Source: Psychrobacter sp. P2G3 | Lineage (GTDB): Bacteria; Pseudomonadota; Gammaproteobacteria; Pseudomonadales; Moraxellaceae | DNA length: 64,000 nt | Assembly: GCF_001593285.1 (NCBI RefSeq) | Contig: NZ_CP012529.1 | Coordinates: forward strand, 1,736,001 to 1,800,000 | Reading direction: 5' to 3' | Shown here: positions 1 to 7,076 of the stretch, one piece after another | Numbering within the stretch: the first letter of the stretch is position 1 | Layout of the letters: each line of letters opens with the position of its first letter | Notes under the pieces: model-generated | What the model was told of the DNA's origin: nothing | Database searches by the model: none | What the model saw: only the letters and a program-made list of their open reading frames with translations | Program-made: the position numbers and the translations under genes

Positions 1-2
1 CT

Positions 3-122
3 GATGGGCAATTATTCTCGCCAGCCTATAGCACAGAATGTCTATTGGAAGTTCTGTCAAACATGACTGCTACCCAATCTGGGAGTTTTGTCGACTGGGC
101 AGGGGAGTCAATTCCTTGGTAA
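3..122 (+). CDS. short-chain dehydrogenase/reductase, C-terminal end only
   Basis: An open frame enters the window from the left and ends in TAA at 120-122. The 39 visible residues include VLSNMTATQSGSFVDWAGE and end in IPW. A leucine-rich helix followed by a Ser-Gly-Phe-x-Asp-Trp segment and a terminal IPW is typical of the C-terminus of classical SDR oxidoreductases. The catalytic Tyr-x-x-x-Lys and the Rossmann fold lie outside the window, so substrate and cofactor cannot be judged. It converges with prpD across a shared terminator. Confidence 0.5.
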   Translation, partial: DGQLFSPAYSTECLLEVLSNMTATQSGSFVDWAGESIPW

Positions 123-156
123 AGTGGGATCTGAAAAATTAAATTATTAAAACAAA

Positions 157-196
157 AAAAGAGTGTGTCATGATTCAGTCAATGACACACTCTTTT
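157..196. terminator. bidirectional rho-independent terminator
   Basis: A perfect 15-bp stem (157-171 with 182-196) has a 10-nt loop. There is an A run on the left and a T run on the right, so it can work in both directions. It sits between the end of the SDR gene (+) and the end of prpD (-). Confidence 0.85.
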
Positions 197-239
197 GATT
201 TATAGAAGTCTGTTCCATAAAACCTCAATTAATCATCGT

Positions 240-1739
240 CTAGTTAATGACAAATAAGTCCATAAATTCATTAACAGGCGTTTGCTCTAATTGAGCTTGG
301 TCATCGCACAGCTCAATGATTTCGTCACAACGACTTTCGATAAAGCGGGTAGCCAGACTGGATCGAAACTTCGCTTCTAGCACAGGGATGCCTTCTTCAC
401 GGCGTCGCTTGTGACCAATAGGATATTCAACAGCAACTTTATCGGTACTGGTGCCATCTTTAAAGAAGATTTGAATCGCATTGGCAATAGAGCGCTTGCT
501 TGGATCGTGATAGTCTGCTGAGTAGCGCTCGTCCTCTTCTACCACCATTTTGCTACGCAGCTCATCAATTGATAGATGCTGCTCATGATAGTCATCTTCG
601 TAGTTTTCTGCCATGAGATCGCCAGTTAATAGAGGGACGGCAACCATATACTGTAAGCAGTGGTCACGATCGGCAGGATTGGCAAGCGCACCCTCTTTTG
701 AGATAATTCGAATCGCCGAGTCATGCGTGGTGAGAACGATTTTCTCAATATCATCGATTCTATCTTCAATGCGTGGATGCAGAATGACTGCGGCCTCACA
801 GGCGGTTTGTGCATGGAATTCAGCAGGGAAACTTATCTTAAATAAAATATTTTCCATCACATAAGTACCAAAGTCACGCTGAAAGGTAAAACGACGCTCA
901 TCTTCAGGTTTGAGTGCTAGGTCTTTATTGGTATGGCTAAATAGCACATCATAAAACCCCCATTGCGGGGCAGTTAACGCGCCAGGTATTCCCATCTCGC
1001 CACGACGCGTGATATCTACCAAGCGTACAGCACGGCTGGTTGCGTCACCTGCCGCCCATGATTTACGGCTACCAGCATTGGGTGCATGGCGATAGGTGCG
1101 TAACGCTTGGCCATCAACAAGTGCTTGTGAAATAGCCGCCATAATACGCTCGCGTGGCAGGTCATATAATTTGGCGACGACAGCTGTTGATGCTAATTTA
1201 ACTAAAAACACATGATCCAGCCCAACGCGGTTAAATGAGTTCTCAAGTGCTATTACACCCTGAATCTCATGCGCCATAATCATAGATTCAAGCACATCTC
1301 TTATGGTGAGTGCTTCGCGACCTTGGCTGACGTGTTGCTGACTGATATAGTCTGCTACTGCCAAGATACCGCCCAAGTTGTCTGAGGGATGCCCCCATTC
1401 GGCAGCAAGCCACGTATCATTATAATCAAGCCAGCGCACCATACAGCCAATATCAAAAGCGGCTTTGATGGGGTCTAATCGATGGGAAGTACCGGGGACG
1501 CGCGCGCCATTCGGCGTAATCTGATCAGCGCAATCGGGTCCTAGGTGTTTGGTACATTCAGGGAAGCGCAGTGCAAGTAAACCACAACCAAGCGTATCCA
1601 TCAGACAGTAGCGTGCGGTATTCCAAGCATCAGCACTATTTGGGGAGTCATCATCAATAGAGTAGTTGAGAACATAATCGGCAATTTTTTGAATCTCGTC
1701 GTCATATTCTGGACGGACATTGCTTTCTACATTAGACAT
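240..1739 (-). CDS. prpD: 2-methylcitrate dehydratase PrpD
   Basis: Member of the MmgE/PrpD family, which dehydrates 2-methylcitrate to 2-methylaconitate in the cytoplasmic methylcitrate cycle for propionyl-CoA. At 499 residues it has full family length. The helical N-terminal domain carries the conserved LDYNDTW (about 104-110) and HPSDN (about 117-121) segments. The smaller C-terminal domain contains the [13 protein letters not shown] stretch near the end. It starts at ATG 1739 with a purine-rich stretch upstream. It is the most distal prp gene here, separated from prpF by three unrelated genes on the same strand. Having PrpD together with AcnD/PrpF, which do the same step, is also seen in Pseudomonas-type prp clusters. 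Confidence 0.93.
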   Translation of the reverse strand: MSNVESNVRPEYDDEIQKIADYVLNYSIDDDSPNSADAWNTARYCLMDTLGCGLLALRFPECTKHLGPDCADQITPNGARVPGTSHRLDPIKAAFDIGCMVRWLDYNDTWLAAEWGHPSDNLGGILAVADYISQQHVSQGREALTIRDVLESMIMAHEIQGVIALENSFNRVGLDHVFLVKLASTAVVAKLYDLPRERIMAAISQALVDGQALRTYRHAPNAGSRKSWAAGDATSRAVRLVDITRRGEMGIPGALTAPQWGFYDVLFSHTNKDLALKPEDERRFTFQRDFGTYVMENILFKISFPAEFHAQTACEAAVILHPRIEDRIDDIEKIVLTTHDSAIRIISKEGALANPADRDHCLQYMVAVPLLTGDLMAENYEDDYHEQHLSIDELRSKMVVEEDERYSADYHDPSKRSIANAIQIFFKDGTSTDKVAVEYPIGHKRRREEGIPVLEAKFRSSLATRFIESRCDEIIELCDDQAQLEQTPVNEFMDLFVIN

Positions 1740-1949
1740 AGTCGTTACCTCTTCCTTAAGTTAGCTACTTTTTTGACCATTGACCGTTTACCACGACCAC
1801 CGTTTTCACGATCATAGTCATGACTCAAAAGTAGCATACTCAATAGGTAACAACAGTGACATAGTGTAAAAGAACTTTGTAGTTTGAGCCCTTGTAATCT
1901 AAGGTTTTATTGTGAGTTTAATAACATACGACTTATCATATAAATATAT

Positions 1950-2549
1950 CTAAGTCATCAAGTAGATTAAGCCTGCAATGAACATAAGGCTCAATATCAA
2001 CAGTAAAAAACTCAAAAGTTTGGTCGCAAAACCTGATCCTTCTGAGCCACCTAACTTCAGGTTCTTTGCTTTAGATTTTTTAATAATCGGCAAAACCATA
2101 TCAACATGTTCGAGACCGTCTGTAAGATAAAACTCACTTGCACGCACGAACCCTAAAGATTCATAGAAGTTGAGTAAATAGGTCTGTGCTGAGATTGCAA
2201 TGGGTTTTTTACCGTATTTTTTACGGCAGTGCTTAATGGCATGCGTCATGATTTGGCGCGCCAAGCCCTCACCTCTATACTTCGGTAATACTAATACTCT
2301 GCCGATTCTAGGCATTGGCAGAGTATTAGCAGCTGAGGTACTAGATTCAGGTGCAATAATGCGACAGTAACCAACCAGTGCTTCATCTTTATGCGCGACA
2401 AGATGTAGGCAGTCAAAATCCACCTCATCCATATCTTGATAAGCGCAGTTTTGCTCGACGACGAATACCTGCGAGCGCGCTTTTAGAATATGATAAAGAT
2501 CAACTGAAGTTAGCTCGTCAAAGGTTTTTATAGAAAATTGACAGGTCAT
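1950..2549 (-). CDS. GNAT acetyltransferase (ElaA-like) with C-terminal membrane anchor
   Basis: Residues about 1-150 form a GNAT domain of the ElaA type. It has the early LKARSQVFVVEQ segment, a beta strand ending in GRVLV, then the acetyl-CoA pyrophosphate loop YRGEGLARQIM, and a C-terminal NFYESLGF motif. The substrate is unknown. After a lysine-rich linker (about 155-165) there is a hydrophobic helix at the extreme C-terminus (about 175-197), which ordinary ElaA proteins of about 150 residues lack. This suggests attachment to the inner membrane. It lies 12 bp downstream of the phasin-like gene, in the same orientation, and could be co-transcribed with it. Confidence 0.75.
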   Translation of the reverse strand: MTCQFSIKTFDELTSVDLYHILKARSQVFVVEQNCAYQDMDEVDFDCLHLVAHKDEALVGYCRIIAPESSTSAANTLPMPRIGRVLVLPKYRGEGLARQIMTHAIKHCRKKYGKKPIAISAQTYLLNFYESLGFVRASEFYLTDGLEHVDMVLPIIKKSKAKNLKLGGSEGSGFATKLLSFLLLILSLMFIAGLIYLMT

Positions 2550-2561
2550 AGTTAATGGTTC

Positions 2562-2954
2562 TTAATGATTTAGACGCTTTTGATTTACTTTTACAGTGGT
2601 GGCATAAGGACTAATACCTTTATCCATAATTTTAATGGCTTCTTCATCGATATCATTATCAAAGTTATTAAAAGCATTGTGATGTCCTAACATAAAGCTT
2701 TGACAGTTGCTTATCCACTTATTTACTAAGGTTGTTTGTGATGACATAATTTGCGAATTTATGTTACTAATAGAGTCTAAAAAAGCTTTTTGTTTTTCTT
2801 CAACCATAGTGAATATCTCTTTCTGTTGCAATTTAGCATTCATAGGAGAGGTAGCAAGCAGCCAAATTCTAGAGGCCATAATTTGTGGAATAGCGACACA
2901 CATCGTCATAGTCTTTTGTTGAAGCTTTAATGCATTTGCTGAGTTAGTTAACAT
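2562..2954 (-). CDS. small helical protein, possibly phasin-like
   Basis: 130 residues, predicted mostly helical, rich in Gln, Met and Ser, without signal peptide or catalytic motif. The centre (MVEEKQKAFLDSISNINSQ followed by a segment rich in Ser and Gln) has the amphipathic-helix look of phasins that coat polyhydroxyalkanoate granules. The match is only by general pattern. The start ATG at 2954 has GGGA about six bases upstream. It lies between the ABC exporter and the acetyltransferase on the same strand. It could equally be an unrelated small cytoplasmic protein. Confidence 0.4.
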   Translation of the reverse strand: MLTNSANALKLQQKTMTMCVAIPQIMASRIWLLATSPMNAKLQQKEIFTMVEEKQKAFLDSISNINSQIMSSQTTLVNKWISNCQSFMLGHHNAFNNFDNDIDEEAIKIMDKGISPYATTVKVNQKRLNH

Positions 2955-3108
2955 TTTGATCCCAATTAAAAAGTAAGGGTAAAGGTAGTAAATGAGCCAG
3001 TATCTTAGATATGGTAGTCATCAACGCTAGGTAACTAATCAAATATTTCGTTTAAAATTTATATATTTAAGAGAGATATAACTAAAAATAATCCACTATT
3101 ATATATAC

Positions 3109-4956
3109 TTAACCCTTTAGTGTTTGACTAATTTTGTCCAAGTTCAAGCTATCAGACATGGCACTAAATATCTCAAAGTACTTACCACGTTTCTCATACA
3201 GCTCTTCATGTGTGCCCGTCTCAACCACTTGACCATTTTCTATGACCACTAAATCATCGGCATCGATAATTTGGGCAATATTGTGCGAGACCATAATCAC
3301 TGTGCGATCTCTTTTAATCAGGTCTAAGCTCTTTTTGACTTGTTGACTGGCAATCGCATCCAGACTGGCCGTTGGTTCGTCTAAAAACACAATTGGCGGA
3401 TCTTTTAGAAACATCCTTGCCAGTGCGATACGCTGCTGCTGACCACCCGATAAGGACTTTGCCGTACTCTCATAACCGTGAGCCAGCTTTATAACTTGCT
3501 CATGGATAGAGGCTTTTTTAGCAGCGACAATAATATCCTCATCGGTCGCGTCCATATTGCCATAACGGATATTTTCACTGATGGTGCCTGAAAAAATATG
3601 ATTGCTTTGTAACACCAGACCGATGCGCTGGCGTAATTCATGGGTATCACAATCGGCTAAATTATGACCATCCAAGTATATCGTGCCAGCATCTGGCTCA
3701 TAAAATTTCACCAATAAATTAATAATGGTGCTTTTACCTGCACCGCTTAAACCAACTAGCGCAGTAATACGATTGGGTTTAATGGTGAAGCTGACATCTT
3801 TTAGCGCCTGCGTGCCATTAGGATAAGTAAAATCGACATTTTTGAGCTCGATATGACCTTTTAAATTTTTACTGCTCATCCCATTGACATTTTCGACTTG
3901 CTCATCATCTTCTAAGATTTCGAAAAATCCTTCGGCATAAGTCAGCGCATTGTTAATTTGGTCATAAATGCGATGTAACTGGCGAATAGGGGCAGCGACG
4001 TTTTGAAATAGCATCACATGGAATAAAATCATACCGATGGTCATCTGACCATTCAAGACAAAGTAGGCAGTAAGCAGGATGATAACCACCACCCCAATCT
4101 GTTCAATAAAGGTCTTAACCGCATCATAAATAAAACCAATGCTACGAATTCTAAGCTGATTGTCGGTCATCTCTTTTTGAATCTTTAAGTGCTTCTCAGC
4201 CTCAATAGATTCACGCACAAAAGATTTGACCACGCTGATCGAATTAATTAATGAAATAACAAGCCCGCTCTTGGCTTCTCTAAAGCCGCGCATCTGCCTG
4301 CGAAAGCCTTGCAAGCGCCGCGCTTGCTTTTGACTGATAAAAAAGTAAATGGGTATGATAATAAGACCGACCAAACCGATCCAAAAGTTGGTCGAAAACA
4401 TGATAATGAGTGAAACGATGGCGCTGGCAAACAAGGGCAGCATGTCGATAAAGAAGTTTTGCACTAAACTTGTGAGACTGCTGACGCCGTAATCAATACG
4501 GGTTTGCAGTTTACCACTGTCGTTTTCACTACTGGTATAAAACGCCATACGATAGGTCAGAATGCGCTCAATGATGCGCTGGGACAAATCACGTGACAGA
4601 TTGATACGAATCTTTTCACCAAAAAAACGCTGACCAAAAGAGATAAAGATAGACAATATCTCTTTAGTCAGTAAAACGACACTAATGATACCGAGCATGC
4701 GCAGACCAGCTTCCCAAGGCTCGGCAAGGGTGGCGATTTCGGTCAAGGTATCGACAGTGTAGCGCAGTACAAACGCATTGACCTGTGCGGTAAAAGAGCC
4801 AAGCACCGTCAACACCAGCGTAGCAATGATTAACATTCGATAAGGCTTAGAAAATACCGCCAGCTTTTTAAGAATATCCCATAGCAAAGCTCTCCGTTCT
4901 TTTTTTTCGACCGGAGGCTTTTTATCTAATTGTACGCGGCGTGGAGGAGTACTCAT
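3109..4956 (-). CDS. ABC exporter, fused membrane and ATPase domains
   Basis: A 615-residue half-transporter of the MsbA/multidrug type that would act as a homodimer in the inner membrane. The first about 345 residues hold six hydrophobic segments. The C-terminal nucleotide-binding domain has Walker A GLSGAGKST (about 402-410), ABC signature LSGGQQQR (about 498), Walker B VFLDEPTASLD and the switch His in MVSHN. A basic N-terminal tail of about 35 residues precedes the first membrane helix. The substrate cannot be told from sequence. It is inserted between prpF and the rest of the prp genes in the same orientation, with about 130 bp on the prpF side. No strong ribosome site is visible before ATG 4956. 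Confidence 0.88.
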   Translation of the reverse strand: MSTPPRRVQLDKKPPVEKKERRALLWDILKKLAVFSKPYRMLIIATLVLTVLGSFTAQVNAFVLRYTVDTLTEIATLAEPWEAGLRMLGIISVVLLTKEILSIFISFGQRFFGEKIRINLSRDLSQRIIERILTYRMAFYTSSENDSGKLQTRIDYGVSSLTSLVQNFFIDMLPLFASAIVSLIIMFSTNFWIGLVGLIIIPIYFFISQKQARRLQGFRRQMRGFREAKSGLVISLINSISVVKSFVRESIEAEKHLKIQKEMTDNQLRIRSIGFIYDAVKTFIEQIGVVVIILLTAYFVLNGQMTIGMILFHVMLFQNVAAPIRQLHRIYDQINNALTYAEGFFEILEDDEQVENVNGMSSKNLKGHIELKNVDFTYPNGTQALKDVSFTIKPNRITALVGLSGAGKSTIINLLVKFYEPDAGTIYLDGHNLADCDTHELRQRIGLVLQSNHIFSGTISENIRYGNMDATDEDIIVAAKKASIHEQVIKLAHGYESTAKSLSGGQQQRIALARMFLKDPPIVFLDEPTASLDAIASQQVKKSLDLIKRDRTVIMVSHNIAQIIDADDLVVIENGQVVETGTHEELYEKRGKYFEIFSAMSDSLNLDKISQTLKG

Positions 4957-5088
4957 AATATGAAGGTGCTATCTAATTTCAGTTAAATCCCTACGGTTAA
5001 GGGTTTCGTTTATTCGTATTGGTTTTTGTATACCTTATAAATCGATAGCTATTATAAAGACTTTAATCAGCATCCCAAAATCTGTTAA

Positions 5089-6336
5089 CTAAAAACTATC
5101 ACTTGGTACAAAAACTTCACCAACCATAATACGACGAGCAGAGCGGCTCATTGAGACTTTTTTGGCTTGCCAGCGTCCATCGACTTGTTCAGTTTTTCCG
5201 CCAACTAACAATGTGCCAGAAGGATGCCCAAAACGCACTTCACCTAACTGTTTTTCAGATTGGCCAGCGCTCGCTGCTTGATTAACGAGTGTACCTTGCG
5301 TGGTCGCTGCGGCGGCAATAGCAACTGCTGCTGTGCCCATCATCGCATGATGTAGTTGCCCCATACTCATTGCTCTTACCACTAAATCAATATCTGCTGC
5401 GTTAACTTCTTTACCACTGGACGCGGTATAACTTTGTGCAGCGCCAACCCAAGCAATTTTAGGAATATGCTGACTTGCCTGTGCCTCAGAAACATCTTTA
5501 AATAAGCCCATCGCAACCCCGCCCTTGGCACGGATTTTCTCAAGTTTAGCTAAGGTTTCGCTATCGCTATTGATATCGCCCTGCAGCTCAGTACCAGTAA
5601 AGCCTAAATCTTCTGCTTTCATAAAGATGGTTGGGATACCTGCGCTGATAAAGGTCGCTTTGACGCTATCGCTATTTAGACCGCAGCTAGAGACATCAAA
5701 ATCATCGACTAAATTGCCAGTAGGGAACATATCACTGGATGAATCTACAGGGTCAATAAATTCAATTTTTACTTCGGCGGCTGGGAAGGTGACACCGTCT
5801 AATTCAAAATCACCGGTTTCTTGCACTTGTACTTTGCCTTGTTCATCTTTGTATACAGGTACATGCGCGATAATGGTTTTGCCAATATTCTCTTGCCAAA
5901 TACGCACTTCGCAGATGCCAGTACCATTTTCAGCACTTTCCGCTACTTTATTCGCATCAACCAAGCCCATATTAATCGCACAAGCACCAACTGCGGCAGT
6001 TAAATTACCGCAGTTACCTGCCCAATCAATCATAGGTTTGGCAATATTAACTTGTCCAAAGAGATAATTAACATCATGGTCTGCTTGCTTAGCCTTAGAC
6101 AAAATCACCGTCTTTGACGTGCTAGAGCTACCATTACCTAAACCGTCGATTTGCTTACCATAGGGATCAGGGCTACCGATCACACGCAATAGGAAATTAT
6201 CTCGCGACGCGCCAGCAACTTGGCAGCGCTCAGGTAAGTCGGATAGTTTAAAGAAGGTGCCTTTTGAAGTGCCGCCGCGCATATAGGTAGCAGGGACGGA
6301 GTGTTGTGGGGCGAATTTTGTTTTTGATTGGGTCAT
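5089..6336 (-). CDS. prpF: 2-methylaconitate cis-trans isomerase PrpF
   Basis: PrpF isomerises the 2-methylaconitate made by AcnD so that it can be hydrated to 2-methylisocitrate. The 415-residue length fits the family (DUF453, diaminopimelate epimerase fold). Conserved elements include MRGGTSKG near the N-terminus (19-26), the GNCGNLTAAVGA segment in the first half, and GHPSGTLLVGG near the C-terminus. ATG 6336 is preceded by AAGGA at a suitable distance. In related genomes prpF directly follows acnD. Here a toxin-antitoxin pair on the opposite strand and a terminator separate them, so prpF probably depends on read-through or its own promoter. Confidence 0.93.
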   Translation of the reverse strand: MTQSKTKFAPQHSVPATYMRGGTSKGTFFKLSDLPERCQVAGASRDNFLLRVIGSPDPYGKQIDGLGNGSSSTSKTVILSKAKQADHDVNYLFGQVNIAKPMIDWAGNCGNLTAAVGACAINMGLVDANKVAESAENGTGICEVRIWQENIGKTIIAHVPVYKDEQGKVQVQETGDFELDGVTFPAAEVKIEFIDPVDSSSDMFPTGNLVDDFDVSSCGLNSDSVKATFISAGIPTIFMKAEDLGFTGTELQGDINSDSETLAKLEKIRAKGGVAMGLFKDVSEAQASQHIPKIAWVGAAQSYTASSGKEVNAADIDLVVRAMSMGQLHHAMMGTAAVAIAAAATTQGTLVNQAASAGQSEKQLGEVRFGHPSGTLLVGGKTEQVDGRWQAKKVSMSRSARRIMVGEVFVPSDSF

Positions 6337-6387
6337 TGTTTATTCCTTATATCAGCTTATTAGAGTGAGGGTCGTTAATATACTATT

Positions 6388-6408
6388 TTTGTGGTAAAAT
6401 ACCACAAA
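6388..6408. promoter_or_regulatory. palindromic operator of the toxin-antitoxin promoter
   Basis: A perfect inverted repeat: a 9-bp arm at 6388-6396 (TTTGTGGTA), a 3-nt AAA spacer, and the complementary arm at 6400-6408. It lies 28 bp upstream of the antitoxin start, where type II modules place the site bound by the antitoxin or the toxin-antitoxin complex for autorepression. It also lies about 50 bp upstream of prpF on the other strand. Binding is inferred. Confidence 0.6.
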
Positions 6409-6436
6409 GGTTAATATTTTGAATATGGAGAAAATT

Positions 6437-6658
6437 ATGTCTACCGCAAGCATACGTCTTAATAAAGTGTTAGTTGATAAAGCCTATGCGATCTCAAAAG
6501 CACAACATCGTACCCCGCCAAAGCAAATAGAACATTGGGCAACCATAGGACAAATTATGGAAGATAATCCTGACCTATCCTATGAATTTGTTCGTCAGCT
6601 GTTGATTGCACAAGCAGAAGTCGATGCTGGTATGGTTGAACCTTACGAATTTGGATAG
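6437..6658 (+). CDS. ParD-like type II antitoxin
   Basis: 73 residues. The first part has a ribbon-helix-helix-like pattern (ASIRLNKVLVDKAYAISKAQ) followed by the segment IEHWATIGQIMEDNPDLSYE, a signature of the ParD-like antitoxin family. ATG 6437 is preferred over TTG 6419 and ATG 6425 because GGAG lies seven bases upstream and the protein then starts at MSTAS. It would bind and neutralise the toxin encoded 17 bp downstream and repress the shared promoter through the palindrome at 6388-6408. The pair stands alone on the plus strand among minus-strand prp genes. Confidence 0.8.
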   Translation: MSTASIRLNKVLVDKAYAISKAQHRTPPKQIEHWATIGQIMEDNPDLSYEFVRQLLIAQAEVDAGMVEPYEFG

Positions 6659-6675
6659 TTTATTTTGGACAAATA

Positions 6676-6966
6676 ATGACTCAGTCTTTAAGTGTTATTC
6701 AATCACATAGTTTTAAAAAAGCAGTTAAGAAATTACATAAAAATCAGAAAGCCGACCTAGATGATGCTGTACGTGCCATCATCGATAATCCTAATTTGGG
6801 CGTGCAGAAGGTGGGTGACTTATCGTCCGTACGTGTCTATAAGTTTAAAATGCTAAAACAGTTAACATTATTGGCCTATCAGATTGACGATGGTCAGCTT
6901 GTTCTCACTTTATTAATGATTGGCACACATGAGAATTTTTATCGTGATGTTAAATTAGTGCTCTGA
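6676..6966 (+). CDS. RelE/ParE-superfamily toxin
   Basis: 96 residues with the compact basic fold pattern of RelE/ParE toxins. A helical N-terminus rich in lysine (SFKKAVKKLHKNQKADLDDA) is followed by a short linker with NPNLG, then strands VRVYKFKM, LTLLAYQI and LVLTLLMIGTHENFYRD. The ending GTHENFYRD is common in the YafQ/HigB-like branch, whose members are mostly ribosome-dependent mRNA interferases. The catalytic class is inferred. It follows the antitoxin by 17 bp in one operon. The gene converges on acnD and both end at the hairpin 7014-7050. Confidence 0.78.
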   Translation: MTQSLSVIQSHSFKKAVKKLHKNQKADLDDAVRAIIDNPNLGVQKVGDLSSVRVYKFKMLKQLTLLAYQIDDGQLVLTLLMIGTHENFYRDVKLVL

Positions 6967-7013
6967 TTATTATATAGTGCCAGTGTCATTATTTTCATAC
7001 CCAAATATTAAAA

Positions 7014-7050
7014 AACCGATGCCATATAGACAGTCTATACAACATCGGTT
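7014..7050 (-). terminator. terminator between acnD and the toxin gene
   Basis: An 8-bp stem (7014-7021 with 7043-7050) is followed on the minus strand by a T run (A run at 7009-7015 on the plus strand). It suits the end of acnD. On the plus strand the trailing sequence CTTTAATT is weaker, but it may also stop the toxin transcript. Confidence 0.75.
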
Positions 7051-7076
7051 CTTTAATTACTTAAAAGTCATAATGC

